A stretch of 64,000 nucleotides of DNA from Streptomyces malaysiensis subsp. samsunensis (GCF_024519315.1 NZ_JANIIC010000002.1:1-64000); one strand, 5' to 3'; shown: positions 1 through 16,149, counted from the stretch's first letter. Notes: generated by a model from the sequence alone, not told the origin. Numbers and translations are program-made.

Positions 1-1564
1 ACTCAAACACCGACCGCGTACTGACCAACGACCACCCCACATCCACCACCGACAACCCCGAATCCCCACCCACCCGCTCAACCAACCCCGCCGCCTGCCC
101 CCGCAACGCCTCCGCACTACGCCCCGACACCACCCACGGCACCACCCCACCCACCTCAGAGGACACCGACCCCACATCCCCCTCAGGCGCCTGCTCCAGG
201 ATCAGATGAGCGTTCGTACCGGAGATGCCGAACGAGGACACCGCCGCTCGGCGTGGTCGCTCCAGGCGGGGCCACTCCACCGGCTCGGTCAGCAGCCGCA
301 GGCCGCTGCCGTCCCAGTCCACATGTGGGGTGGGCTCGTCGAGGTGGAGGTTCGCGGGCAGTTGAGGGTGCCGGAGCGCCATCACCATCTTGATCACGCC
401 CGCCACACCGGCCGCCGCATGCGTATGGCCGATGTTGGACTTCAGCGAACCCAGCAGCAGTGGCCGGTCGGCGGGGCGGTGCTGGCCGTACGTGGCGATC
501 AGGGCCTCGGCCTCGATCGGGTCGCCGAGTTTGGTGCCGGTGCCGTGTGCCTCGACGGCGTCCACATCGCTCGGCGTCAGCTGGGCGTTGGCCAGCGCCT
601 GGCCGATGACGCGTTCCTGGGCCACATCGTTGGGCGCGGTGAGGCCGTTGCTCGCACCGTCCTGGTTGATCGCCGAGCCACGGATCACCGCGAGCACCCG
701 ATGCCCGTTGCGCCGTGCCTCCGACAGCCGTTCCAGCACCACCAGGCCGACGCCTTCGGAGAAGCCGGTGCCGTCCGCGTCGGCGGCGAAGGATTTGCAT
801 CGGCCGTCCGGGGCCAGTGCGCGCTGCCGGGAGAATTCGGTGAACATGATGGGGGTGGCGAGCGAGGTGACTCCGCCCGCCAGGGCCAGGGCGCATTCCC
901 CCTGCCGCAGGGCCTGCACCGCCAGGTGCATGGCCACCAGCGAGGCCGAGCATGCGGTGTCGACCGTCACCGCCGGCCCCTCCAGGCCGAAGGTGTAGGC
1001 CACCCGGCCCGAGATCACACTGGTGAGTCCGCCCGTGGTGGCGTAGCCCTCGAATCCCTCGGGGATGCGCGGGGCCCGGGAGAGATAGTCCTGGCTGGAC
1101 ACACCGGCGTAGACACCGGTACGTGTCCCCTTCAGCGACACCGGATCGATACCGGCCCGCTCCAGGGACTCCCAGGCCATCTCCAGCACCAGCCGCTGCT
1201 GCGGGTCCATGGCGAGCGCTTCCCTGGGGCTGATGCCGAAGAACGCCGCGTCGAAGCGGTCCGCCTCGACGAATCCGCCCTGGCGGACACAGCTGGTGCC
1301 GTAGTGCTCCGGGTCGGGGTGGTAGAGGTTCTCCAGGTCCCAGCCACGGTCCGTCGGAAAGTCCCCGATCGCGTCGACACCGGAGACGAGCAGCTCCCAC
1401 AGCTCCTCGGGCGAGGTGACCCCGCCGGGGAAGCGGCAGGCCATGCCGACCACGGCCACCGGCTCCTGGGAACGCTCCTCCATCTCGCGCAAGCGCAGCC
1501 GCGTATCGTGCAGATCGGCGGAAACGCGCTTGAGATACTCGACCAGCTTCTCTTCGTTCGCCAT
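1..1564 (-). CDS. Modular type I polyketide synthase, N-terminal part (KS and start of KS-AT linker)
   Basis: This extends a polyketide chain by one unit per module; only the first 521 codons lie in the window. It begins [20 protein letters not shown], a coiled-coil N-terminal docking domain that should pair with the C-terminal tail of the PKS encoded just upstream (1606-8844). The ketosynthase follows: active-site Cys205 in DTACSAS, then [12 protein letters not shown] and the KSNIGH motif, so the KS looks active. The start at 1564 is fixed by the docking helix and by the 41-bp gap after the upstream PKS stop; both genes are on the same strand and probably one transcript. The last ~175 bases in the window (the KS-AT linker) use mainly G/T at wobble positions, unlike the C-rich codons of the KS. 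The gene is cut by the window edge, so AT and later domains are unknown. Confidence 0.95.
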   Translation of the reverse strand, partial: MANEEKLVEYLKRVSADLHDTRLRLREMEERSQEPVAVVGMACRFPGGVTSPEELWELLVSGVDAIGDFPTDRGWDLENLYHPDPEHYGTSCVRQGGFVEADRFDAAFFGISPREALAMDPQQRLVLEMAWESLERAGIDPVSLKGTRTGVYAGVSSQDYLSRAPRIPEGFEGYATTGGLTSVISGRVAYTFGLEGPAVTVDTACSASLVAMHLAVQALRQGECALALAGGVTSLATPIMFTEFSRQRALAPDGRCKSFAADADGTGFSEGVGLVVLERLSEARRNGHRVLAVIRGSAINQDGASNGLTAPNDVAQERVIGQALANAQLTPSDVDAVEAHGTGTKLGDPIEAEALIATYGQHRPADRPLLLGSLKSNIGHTHAAAGVAGVIKMVMALRHPQLPANLHLDEPTPHVDWDGSGLRLLTEPVEWPRLERPRRAAVSSFGISGTNAHLILEQAPEGDVGSVSSEVGGVVPWVVSGRSAEALRGQAAGLVERVGGDSGLSVVDVGWSLVSTRSVFE

Positions 1565-1605
1565 GGGGGTCACCCGGCCTTCAGCGATCGTCGCGCCCGG
1601 CACAT

Positions 1606-8836
<7,231 letters not shown>

Positions 8837-8844
<8 letters not shown>

Positions 8845-8890
8845 CGCACCCCATACGGCGCTCGGAGAACCTCTGCGTGTTCTTGGTCAT
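8837..8890 (-). CDS. Possible 17-codon leader peptide overlapping the PKS start
   Basis: A short reading frame ([17 protein letters not shown], then TAG) has its own GGGAG ribosome site about 7 nt upstream. Its stop overlaps the PKS start in ATGGATAG, an arrangement that couples termination to re-initiation. The PKS ATG itself has only a weak G-rich site. It may be a real translational leader or a chance frame; no homology is claimed. Confidence 0.35.
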
Positions 8891-8930
8891 GGGCGGCACT
8901 CCCGCTCCGGATTGATGATCGGTGCGAGCA

Positions 8931-8995
8931 CGTGGCCCATCGTGGTGCGCGGCTCTAAAGCAAGACCAAATGGGCCACGGCCGGTGACTTTAGAG
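8931..8995. promoter_or_regulatory. Two interleaved perfect inverted repeats in the PKS/methyltransferase divergent promoter
   Basis: CGTGGCCCAT (8931-8940) is the exact reverse complement of ATGGGCCACG (8970-8979), and CTCTAAAG (8953-8960) of CTTTAGAG (8988-8995). The order is A-B-A'-B', so the repeats interlock. As DNA they could be two operators serving the divergent genes at 8844 and 9087. As RNA they have the topology of an H-type pseudoknot with 10-bp and 8-bp stems and connecting loops of 12, 9 and 8 nt. Which reading is right cannot be decided from sequence alone. Confidence 0.6.
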
Positions 8996-9086
8996 ACGCG
9001 TTACCGGAACCCCTGACCATCGCTGGACGGGTGAGCCTTTATGTGCCGTTGGCCGACCCGATCTCGGAGCACACAGGAGGAGTGTC

Positions 9087-9899
9087 ATGACATCTCCATC
9101 GGCCGTGCCGCCAGGCGACACGGTGTCGGACTACTACAGCTCGCTGGGACCGCTTCTCCAGATGGCGTGGGACGACAACTTCCACTTCGGCTACTGGGAC
9201 GGCCCGTCGGATACCAGTTCGGTCCAGGAGGCCACCGACCGCTTCACGGATCTGCTGATCGAGCGGCTGCGGGTGGGGCCCGGGGACCGGGTGCTGGATG
9301 TCGGATGTGGTATCGGGAAACCGGCGATGCGGGTGGCGACCTCCACCGGCGCCGATGTCCTGGGCATCACGATCAGTGAGCTCCAGGTCAAACAGGCTGC
9401 CGGATCCGCCCGGTTGGCCGGGCTGTCCGACCGGGTGGCATTCCAATACGCCGACGCCATGGCCATGCCTTTCGAGAGTGCGGCTTTCGACGCCGTACTC
9501 GCATTCGAATCGATCAATCACATGGACCGCCCGACCGCTCTGCGGGAGATGGCCCGTGTGCTGAGGCCCGGAGGGCGGCTGGTGCTCACGGATGTCACTC
9601 CGCCGAGCGACGGCAGTTACCGGCCGGACGACGATCCCGGTGTGGTCACCTCGCTGACCCGGCTGGAGGACTGGCCGCGGCTGGTCGATGACGCGGGGCT
9701 GGTGCTCGACGAGTTGACCGATGTCACCGAGAACACCAAGGACACCGCCAACCGGATGATCGACGGCATCCTGCGCTGCCGCCGGGAGTTCGAGGCGCGC
9801 CACGGGGTCAGCGTGCAGGAGGTACTGGACGCCGCCAAGTCGGCACTGCCCACCGTGCCCAGCGCCGGCTGCGCGATCGTGGTGGCGCACAAGTCCTGA
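9087..9899 (+). CDS. SAM-dependent O-methyltransferase, macrolide-tailoring type
   Basis: This 270-residue class I methyltransferase probably methylates a hydroxyl of the polyketide made by the neighbouring PKS. The SAM-binding motif I is VLDVGCGIGKPAM at about residues 69-81, with the conserved acidic post-I region and LRPGGRLVLTDV further on. The N-terminus (SDYYSSLGPLLQMAWDDNFH) and length resemble the AveD/EryG/RebM-like family of natural-product O-methyltransferases; that assignment is from family knowledge, not a search. The start at 9087 has a strong AGGAGG site 7 nt upstream. It is transcribed away from the PKS across a 242-bp divergent region holding the interleaved repeats. The exact substrate is unknown, and C-methylation cannot be excluded. 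Confidence 0.9.
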   Translation: MTSPSAVPPGDTVSDYYSSLGPLLQMAWDDNFHFGYWDGPSDTSSVQEATDRFTDLLIERLRVGPGDRVLDVGCGIGKPAMRVATSTGADVLGITISELQVKQAAGSARLAGLSDRVAFQYADAMAMPFESAAFDAVLAFESINHMDRPTALREMARVLRPGGRLVLTDVTPPSDGSYRPDDDPGVVTSLTRLEDWPRLVDDAGLVLDELTDVTENTKDTANRMIDGILRCRREFEARHGVSVQEVLDAAKSALPTVPSAGCAIVVAHKS

Positions 9900-10640
9900 A
9901 TCCGGCTCCGACGGCAAACCTGACGGTTATTCGAGAAACCTTCATGGGTCCCGCGCAGCCGGAATTTTCCGCTCCTCATCAAAGCGGTGACAAGGGGACC
10001 CAAGATCTCGCAAGACGTGCTTGTCCCGGCCTATGTGATCCGCGTATTCTCATTCGCGGACTGCAACACCTCAGGTGCGGGATATCCGGACCCCGATCTT
10101 CCGGACTGTATTGCGAATACCCGCTCCGCACCGTCGAGGACGCCGCCTCGAGGGCGCGTATATCTGGATTCTAGGTGAGGTGGGTAGTCATAGGACTCGC
10201 TTACGATGTGGGGCACCTGCCGAAGGCGTCGATCTCGTCCGTCCTCTGATTCCTCGGCAGGTCCGCGATAAAAGAGGGGTGAGTAATGGCAGTCGCGAAC
10301 AGCGTGCGGCAGTGGATCCGGCGGCACCGCCCGTCCCCGTGCAGTGAGGCTCGGCCGGACCACTTTTCACACGCAAGCGGCTCGGCAAGCGCCCACTTCC
10401 CATCCCCTTCGGGATCGCCGAACGCCGGGGACGCGGCAATTCCCGCGCACCGCCCGGACGGCCGGGGCCGGCGATCGGCATGGACCGCAAGAGCCCGACC
10501 CGCACATTCGTTCGCCTCCGGAAGCAGATGGACCCCGCCCTCGAAATCGAGAGAACACACGGATAACCCCGCGGGCAATTCCGGCAAAGGCGCCGACTGT
10601 CCCATTACCGCACTCGTCGGCGACTCGGATGGGGCACATC
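9900..10640. other. 740-bp region upstream of the SARP gene; mostly non-coding
   Basis: Lower GC than its neighbours, with no convincing gene in the first ~385 bases. It holds short repeats: CCGGAC twice around 10085-10106, and an imperfect inverted GTATTC/GAATAC pair around 10043-10120. It probably carries the SARP promoter and operators. A weak open frame fills its second half (see 10286-10651). No terminator was recognised after the methyltransferase. Confidence 0.5.
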
Positions 10641-10651
10641 GTGCGATATGA
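10286..10651 (+). CDS. Doubtful 121-residue open frame upstream of and overlapping the SARP
   Basis: It starts ATG after a GAGGGGTGAG ribosome-site-like stretch and ends 11 bases inside the SARP gene (start 10641), which would allow translational coupling. The first ~23 codons have normal Streptomyces wobble bias, but later codons use many A- and T-ending triplets and the protein is low-complexity Ser/Pro/Arg with no recognised domain. It could be a leader reading frame, a decayed gene or chance. Treat as unconfirmed. Confidence 0.2.
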   Translation: MAVANSVRQWIRRHRPSPCSEARPDHFSHASGSASAHFPSPSGSPNAGDAAIPAHRPDGRGRRSAWTARARPAHSFASGSRWTPPSKSREHTDNPAGNSGKGADCPITALVGDSDGAHRAI

Positions 10652-11411
10652 GATCATGGGACCTCTCCGTGTAGTGGAGGGGGAGCGGAAATTAACCATC
10701 AGGGCGCGGAAGATCGAGGTCCTGTTGACCGTTCTCCTCGTCCGCGCCGATCAAGTGGTCCCGATCGACCAGCTCATCACGGAGATCTGGGGGGAGGATC
10801 CGCCGCGGCGGGCGATCGCCGGGCTTCATGTGTATGTCTCCCAGATCCGTAAGTTCCTGCGCCGGCCCGGTCAGAGCGAAAGCCCCGTTCTCACCCGCCC
10901 CCCGGGATATGTTCTGCGGCTGGGCCCCGATCGCCTCGACTTCCACTGTTTCGAGCGGCTGGTGTGCGAGGGCCGGGATCATCTCAGGGAGCGGCGCTAC
11001 CAGCAGGCCACGGCCTCCTTCGAAAGCGCGCTCGACCTCTGGCGCGATCCATCGCTGGACGATGTATGCCATGGACCGATCCTCGAAGGCTTTCAGACCT
11101 GGCTGAAGGAGGCCCGGCTGGAATGCATCGAGATGCTGACGGATTCCCGGCTCATGCTCGGCCGCCATCGCGAGCTGGTGAGCGATCTGTACCAGCTGAC
11201 CACCGAGCATCCTTTACGGGAGGCACTGCACCGTCAGTTGATGCTGGCGCTCTACCGCTGTGGCCGCCGGGCGGACGCCCTGCATGTGTACCAAGCGGCG
11301 CGAAAGACGCTCAACGAGGAACTCGGGCTCGAACCGTGCCGGGCCCTCCAGGACATGCAGCGGGCCATCCTCACCTCGGATGACCGGCTGGAGCTGCATG
11401 TGCCCGCCTGA
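10641..11411 (+). CDS. SARP-family pathway-specific activator (small SARP) with two TTA codons
   Basis: A 256-residue transcriptional activator of the AfsR/DnrI/RedD family, probably switching on the adjacent PKS cluster. It has an OmpR-like winged-helix domain (residues ~5-95, ending PPGYVLRL) and a bacterial transcriptional activation (BTAD) domain (~100-245, with ATASFESALDLWR and EHPLREALHRQLMLALYR). No NB-ARC or TPR part follows, so it is a small SARP. GTG 10641 (VRYEIMGPLRV) fits the usual SARP N-terminus and follows a GGATGGGG stretch; ATG 10629 is the alternative. Leu18 (10692-10694) and Leu192 (11214-11216) are both encoded by TTA, so translation should depend on the bldA leucyl-tRNA. 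The small gene at 11437 lies 25 bp downstream, likely in the same transcript. Confidence 0.93.
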   Translation: MRYEIMGPLRVVEGERKLTIRARKIEVLLTVLLVRADQVVPIDQLITEIWGEDPPRRAIAGLHVYVSQIRKFLRRPGQSESPVLTRPPGYVLRLGPDRLDFHCFERLVCEGRDHLRERRYQQATASFESALDLWRDPSLDDVCHGPILEGFQTWLKEARLECIEMLTDSRLMLGRHRELVSDLYQLTTEHPLREALHRQLMLALYRCGRRADALHVYQAARKTLNEELGLEPCRALQDMQRAILTSDDRLELHVPA

Positions 11412-11436
11412 GGAAGACCGCGTAAGGGGGTGAACA

Positions 11437-11667
11437 ATGAGCGATCACGTCAGTTATGTGTCCGAGGGCAGCCCGATCGAGGTCGTCCTCGAGGGCGGAC
11501 CGGAGGATCTGCCCCGGGCATTCCGGACCGGGCGGTCGACCCTCATCAGCAAGAAGCTCAAAATCCAGCATCGCAATGGATACGAGCACTTCGAACTCGT
11601 CAACGACTCCACTGACATCACCACAGCGATCTTTCGCTGGACCATGCGTACGAAAATCGCCGAGTAG
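11437..11667 (+). CDS. Small protein resembling the DUF5988 family
   Basis: A 76-residue soluble protein of unknown function. The core VVLEGGPEDLPRAFRTG followed by NGYEHFELV resembles DUF5988-type proteins often found beside actinobacterial biosynthetic clusters; this is recalled family resemblance, not a database result. It has a G-rich ribosome site (AAGGGGG) 7 nt before ATG and sits 25 bp after the SARP stop on the same strand, so it is probably co-transcribed with the activator and belongs to the cluster. No signal peptide, membrane segment or cysteine motif is visible. Confidence 0.7.
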   Translation: MSDHVSYVSEGSPIEVVLEGGPEDLPRAFRTGRSTLISKKLKIQHRNGYEHFELVNDSTDITTAIFRWTMRTKIAE

Positions 11668-11753
11668 CCTCCATGGCTCCGGAACCCCGGGGTCGCCGGC
11701 CGGTCACCACCGGCCGCTGATCCCGGGCCGGGGGCCGTGGCCAGGAGGTCCGT

Positions 11754-13664
11754 ATGCGCACTTCACGATGGAGCGGGGTGGTGGTCGCCGCGCTCACGAT
11801 GTCGACAGCCCTTGCCACCCTGCCCGCCGGGCCCGCGTCGGCCCGGACATCCGCCGGGCCCGGCGGCCCGGCCGGCACCAAGGTGGTGGACGGCCGTACC
11901 CAGCCGGTGTTCTCGTACCAGGACGCCGTGCGTGAGCACCTCATGGTGCAGACGCGCTTCGACAGCGACGGCGACGGCCACAAGGACCGGGCCGCGGTGG
12001 ACATCATCCGGCCCAACGAGACCCGGCAGGGGCTCAAGGTGCCGGTCATCATGTCGTCCAGCCCCTACAACGACACCGTGGGCCGCGGGTTCGAAGCGGA
12101 GCGCAAGGTCTATGACGCCCAGGGCGCCCCGGTCAAGTTCCCTCTCTTCTACGACAATTACTTCGTACCGCGCGGCTACGCCGTGGTCGATGTCGATGTG
12201 ACCGGTACCGGCAGATCCGACGGCTGTATGACGGTCGGCGGCGCCTCCGATGTGGCGGCCGCCAAGGCGGCCATCGACTGGCTGGGCGGCCGCGCCACGG
12301 CGTACGCGGCCGACGGCAGCGAGGTGAAGGCCACCTGGTCCACCGGCAAGGTGGGCATGATCGGCCACTCGTACGAGGGCACACTGGCCAACGCCGTGGC
12401 GGGCACCGGGGTGGAGGGGCTGGAGACCATCGTCCCGATCTCCGGAATCAGCTCGTGGTACGAATTCGCCCGCACCAACGGCGCCAAGCACTGGAACGGC
12501 TTCGCCTCCTATCTGACGACCGCGCTGGACTCCGATCCGCCCCAGAAGTGCCAGGCGGTGCGCGACCGGCTTCAGGCCGGTGAGGACGACGCCACCGGCA
12601 ACTACAACGCCCACTGGAGCGAGCGCGATTACATCGCACGGCCGGCGCCCGAGGTGGGCAAAGTACGCGCGAGCGTCCTCGCGGCGCATGACATCAACGA
12701 CTACAACGTCCGGATCAACCAGTTCGCCAATTGGTGGGCCCCGCTGGCCGAACGCGGAGTGCCACGCAAGCTGTGGCTGGGCCGCTATGGGCACACCGAT
12801 CCGTTCGACTGGCCCGGCCGGCGCGCGCAGTGGGTCGACACCGTGCACCGCTGGTTCGACCACTGGCTCTACGGCGTCCGGAACGGAATCATGGACGAGC
12901 CCCGGGTCGATGTGCAGACCGGCCCGACCACCTGGACGACCCGGGCGGACTGGCCCTCGGGCACCTCTTCGGTGCCCCTGCACCCCGGGCCCGACGGCTC
13001 GCTGGCGCTGAGCCCCACGAGCGGCACCGGGACCTTCACCGACACCAAGCTGAGCGAGGCGGATCTCACCGCCGACCCGTCGGCGAGCCGTCCTGGACGG
13101 CTGGCGTTCCTCACCCCGCCACTGCGCACCGGGGTTCGGCTCTCCGGGACGCCCACCGCCGACCTGCGGGTCACGCTCGACAAACCGACGTCGAACCTCA
13201 CCGCGCTGCTCGTGGACTACGGCGAGGACGAGCGGATCGACTGGAACCGCAACGAGCCCCAGAACAGGATCCACGACGGGCTGCGCGGGCTGGACGAGGA
13301 GTCCTGCCACGGAGAGGGAACCGCCCAGGACGACGCCTGCTACCAGCAGACCGCCAATGTGACGGCGCGCAAGCCCTCCGAGGTGATCGCCCGCGGCTGG
13401 ATGGACGCCCAGAACCGCCACTCGACCACCACCCCGGAGCCGCTGACCCCCGGCCGTGCCTACCAGATCACCTGGCAGACCCTGCCGGGCGACTACGAGA
13501 TCAAGCCGGGCCATCGGCTGGGGCTGGTCCTCGGCGGCACCGACGCCGACTTCCTCTACTTCGAGGAGCCGACCGGGGCGAAGGTGACGGTGGACCTGGG
13601 CGGCAGCCGGGTCACCGTACCGCTGACCGCCGCCGATGGACTCCGCAACTCCCTTCGCCAATAG
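11754..13664 (+). CDS. Secreted Xaa-Pro dipeptidyl-peptidase / CocE-NonD family hydrolase
   Basis: A 636-residue exported alpha/beta-hydrolase of the S15/CocE type, which cleaves X-Pro dipeptides from peptides or hydrolyses esters. Residues 1-31 form a Sec signal peptide (Arg/Ser start, hydrophobic core, PASA cleavage region). The catalytic triad is visible: Ser206 in GHSYEG, Asp313 in AHDINDYN and His347 in YGHTDP. The C-terminal ~230 residues form the jelly-roll domain typical of this family (RPGRLAFLTPPL to HRLGLVLGGTD). The start has a CCAGGAGG site 7 nt upstream. It follows the DUF5988-like gene by 86 bp but is probably not part of the polyketide pathway. Peptidase and esterase activity cannot be told apart here. 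Confidence 0.9.
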   Translation: MRTSRWSGVVVAALTMSTALATLPAGPASARTSAGPGGPAGTKVVDGRTQPVFSYQDAVREHLMVQTRFDSDGDGHKDRAAVDIIRPNETRQGLKVPVIMSSSPYNDTVGRGFEAERKVYDAQGAPVKFPLFYDNYFVPRGYAVVDVDVTGTGRSDGCMTVGGASDVAAAKAAIDWLGGRATAYAADGSEVKATWSTGKVGMIGHSYEGTLANAVAGTGVEGLETIVPISGISSWYEFARTNGAKHWNGFASYLTTALDSDPPQKCQAVRDRLQAGEDDATGNYNAHWSERDYIARPAPEVGKVRASVLAAHDINDYNVRINQFANWWAPLAERGVPRKLWLGRYGHTDPFDWPGRRAQWVDTVHRWFDHWLYGVRNGIMDEPRVDVQTGPTTWTTRADWPSGTSSVPLHPGPDGSLALSPTSGTGTFTDTKLSEADLTADPSASRPGRLAFLTPPLRTGVRLSGTPTADLRVTLDKPTSNLTALLVDYGEDERIDWNRNEPQNRIHDGLRGLDEESCHGEGTAQDDACYQQTANVTARKPSEVIARGWMDAQNRHSTTTPEPLTPGRAYQITWQTLPGDYEIKPGHRLGLVLGGTDADFLYFEEPTGAKVTVDLGGSRVTVPLTAADGLRNSLRQ

Positions 13665-13691
13665 GCGAGTTGCCCCACCAGCGCATGGACG

Positions 13692-13722
13692 GAGCCCGGG
13701 CCGCCACCGGCGGTCCGGGCTC
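13692..13722. terminator. Strong bidirectional hairpin between convergent genes
   Basis: A 14-bp stem (GAGCCCGGGCCGCC with GGCGGTCCGGGCTC, one G-T pair) closes a 3-nt ACC loop. It sits between the stops of the S15/CocE hydrolase (13664) and the convergent methyltransferase (13761), where a two-way terminator is expected. No U-tract follows, which is usual for Streptomyces terminators. Confidence 0.8.
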
Positions 13723-13760
13723 AGCGCCGAATCCAGGCGGTCAGCCCCGGCTCCAGGCAC

Positions 13761-14612
13761 TCACCCCTGGCTCCAGGTGTGGATCACATGGGCACCCAGG
13801 TCCGGGTGCTCATCGCCCATGCGGTGGCCGCTCTCGTACCGGGCCGCGAGGTCGCGGTAGCGGATGTCCTCCGTCTCCGAGAAGCCCAGCCGACGCAGTT
13901 CACCGGCGAGTTCCTCCGGAGTGAAGAAGCTGAGGAAAGGCTCACCGGCCTTGGCGGCCCACTCCGCGCGGGCCTCGTGCACGGCGCGTTGCTCCGGTGG
14001 CAGCACATCCGGCGGCTCACCGTAGTCGAAGACGACTCCGGAGCCGTCCGGCAGTCCCGCGATGAAGCCGAGCGTGTCCAGTACGGCGGTGTGCGTCAGA
14101 TACGGCACCACCCCGAGCCAGATGAAGAACGCCAGGCGGGCCGGGTCGAAGCCCGCCGCCGTCAGCCCGTCGGCCAGGCCCTGCCGCTCGAAGTCGACCG
14201 GTGCGAAGGTCAGCGACGGCGGTATGGGGATCTCCGCGGCGGCCAGCCGGTCGCGTTTCCACTTCTGGGTCGCGGGGTGGTCCACCTCGAACACCCGCAG
14301 ACCGTCCGCCTCGTACGGATTGCGGCAGCCGAAGGTGTCCAGCCCCGCCCCCAGCGCCACCGCCTGCCGTACCCCGCGCACCACGGCGGCCGCCACGGCG
14401 TCCTCGGCGAACCGCGCACGGGCGGCCACGGACAGCCGCACATCCTCGCGCCCCGGGTGGAAGGCCGCCTCCAGGACGGGATCGTCCGCGTCGGCGGCGA
14501 GGATGCGGAGCGCCAGGGGATCGCGGAACACCCGGCCGCCCTCGAGTTCCTGGTGGGCGGCGCGGAACGCGGCCGCGCCGCGGGCGGTGGCGCTGGGCCG
14601 GCCGATCTGCAT
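13761..14612 (-). CDS. Class I SAM-dependent methyltransferase, leucine carboxyl methyltransferase-like
   Basis: A 283-residue protein of the PPM1/LCM (TIGR00027-like) family. Features seen: RDPLALRIL near the N-terminus, the SAM-binding VALGAGLDTFGCR, the FEVDHPATQKWKRDRL motif typical of the family, and the later FIWLGVVPYLT. Many actinobacterial copies act on unknown substrates; some are natural-product O-methyltransferases. The start at 14612 is chosen because GGGGGAGG lies 7 nt upstream; the longer in-frame start at 14690 has no ribosome site and adds a low-complexity tail. It converges with the S15 hydrolase and faces a 346-bp divergent region with capA. Confidence 0.88.
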   Translation of the reverse strand: MQIGRPSATARGAAAFRAAHQELEGGRVFRDPLALRILAADADDPVLEAAFHPGREDVRLSVAARARFAEDAVAAAVVRGVRQAVALGAGLDTFGCRNPYEADGLRVFEVDHPATQKWKRDRLAAAEIPIPPSLTFAPVDFERQGLADGLTAAGFDPARLAFFIWLGVVPYLTHTAVLDTLGFIAGLPDGSGVVFDYGEPPDVLPPEQRAVHEARAEWAAKAGEPFLSFFTPEELAGELRRLGFSETEDIRYRDLAARYESGHRMGDEHPDLGAHVIHTWSQG

Positions 14613-14958
14613 GGAGCGTCCTCCCCCGAGGGCCCGCCGTATGTCGCGAGCGGCACAACCCATGGTGTCAGCTCCACCCCCCGGGCGCACCGCTGACGAC
14701 CCATGTTCACAAGGGAGTTACGCGCCGGAAGCCGACCCGGGAACCGCCCCCGGCCACGGCGTCGCACGACGGTCGCGCATTGTCTCATCCATGGGCGCCG
14801 AACAGTGGGCGACCGGGCCCATCGAGTGCAACCGGTAGGCCGATCCGGTGAAGCTCCACACCACTCCGCAAGCCCTCCTGATGTCGTGCATATAAATATG
14901 ACAATCCGACAATCAGAACAAAAGGGTCCGGCATGGCCCGGACAGTGCGGAGTGCACC
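14613..14958. promoter_or_regulatory. 346-bp divergent region between methyltransferase and CapA genes
   Basis: No gene is supported. It should hold both promoters. The segment 14888-14930 is markedly AT-rich for this DNA (CATATAAATATGACAATC), and TATAAAT at about 14890 could be the -10 of the CapA gene. A 6-bp inverted repeat GTCAGC/GCTGAC brackets about 14667-14696. Nothing else is recognised. Confidence 0.45.
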
Positions 14959-16128
14959 GTGTCCCATCACCCACGCCATCTGACGGCGCTTCTCGCCATC
15001 GCCCTGCTCGGCGCCGCCACCGCGTGCGGCAGCGGGACACCGGCCGCCCCGAAGGCCGAGGAGAAGCCCTCGAAGACCTCGGCGGCGGCCCGGAGCGGGT
15101 CCATGAAGAAGTTCACCCTGGTGGCCACCGGCGATCTGCTGGTGCACGCCTCGGTCATCCGGCAGGCGAAGGCCGACTCGGGCAGTGACGGCTATGACTT
15201 CCGGCGTATGATCCGGGCGGCCGCGCCCCTCGTCGCCCAGGCCGACCTGGCCATCTGCCATATGGAGACCGTCTACGGGGCCGCCCACGGGCCGTTCACC
15301 GGCTACCCGACCTTCAAGACACCGCCACAGCTCGCCTCGGATGTGAAAAGCCTCGGCTACGACTCCTGCTCCACCGCCTCCAACCACACCCTCGACGCCG
15401 GTTCCGAGGGGGTGGTCCGCACCCTCGACGCCATGGACAAGGCCGGGCTCAAGCACGCCGGATCGGCCCGCTCCGCCGCGGAGAGCGCCCGTCCCACGCT
15501 GTTGGAGGCCGGTGGCGCCAAGGTCGCCCATCTCGCCTACGCGTACGGCACCAACGGCATCCCGGTGCCCAAGGGCAAACCGTGGCTGGTCAACCTGATC
15601 AATCCGGCGCGGATCATCAAGGACGCGCGGGCCGCGCGGCGTGCCGGGGCCGATGTGGTCGTCGTCAGTGTGCACTGGGGCACCGAATGGCAGCAGGCAC
15701 CGGACAAGCTCCAGCTCTCGCTCGCCAAGAAGCTCACCGCCGCCAAGGACGGGGGGCGCCGCGACATCGACCTGATCATCGGCACCCACGCCCATATCCC
15801 CCAGGCGTACGAGAAGGTCAACGGCACCTGGGTGGTGTACGGCATGGGGGACCAGATCGCGGGGGTCATGCCCGACAAGCGCGGCCAGATGGGCTCGGCC
15901 GCGCGCTTCACCTTCACCCCGCCCACCGCCCCGGGCAGGGCGTGGGGGGTGAAGAAGGCGGAGTACATCCCGCATGCCGTGGACAACGATCCGATCGCCC
16001 TGGTGAACCTTCCCCGGGCCCTGGAGAAGAGCCCCGGCAACCCGGCTTACACCAGCGCGCTGAGCACCATCCAGGGCGCGGTGCTCAGCCGGGGCGCCAA
16101 GAAGGACGGCCTGACGATGGGCCGTTGA
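14959..16128 (+). CDS. CapA-family lipoprotein, metallophosphatase fold
   Basis: A 389-residue exported lipoprotein of the CapA/PgsA family, named after poly-gamma-glutamate capsule formation but in actinobacteria usually of unknown substrate. It starts GTG (weak ribosome site). The signal peptide ends in a lipobox ATAC, so Cys23 should be lipidated. Metallophosphatase motifs are in order: ATGDLLVH, CHMETVYG (usually NLET, here Met for the usual Leu position), TASNHTLDAG, VHWGTEW and IGTHAHIPQ. No other capsule genes are nearby, so a cell-wall or envelope polymer role is only inferred. Its stop lies 21 bp from the convergent ClpC-like gene. Confidence 0.88.
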   Translation: MSHHPRHLTALLAIALLGAATACGSGTPAAPKAEEKPSKTSAAARSGSMKKFTLVATGDLLVHASVIRQAKADSGSDGYDFRRMIRAAAPLVAQADLAICHMETVYGAAHGPFTGYPTFKTPPQLASDVKSLGYDSCSTASNHTLDAGSEGVVRTLDAMDKAGLKHAGSARSAAESARPTLLEAGGAKVAHLAYAYGTNGIPVPKGKPWLVNLINPARIIKDARAARRAGADVVVVSVHWGTEWQQAPDKLQLSLAKKLTAAKDGGRRDIDLIIGTHAHIPQAYEKVNGTWVVYGMGDQIAGVMPDKRGQMGSAARFTFTPPTAPGRAWGVKKAEYIPHAVDNDPIALVNLPRALEKSPGNPAYTSALSTIQGAVLSRGAKKDGLTMGR

Positions 16129-16149
16129 CCGAGCGGACACCTCACGGGT

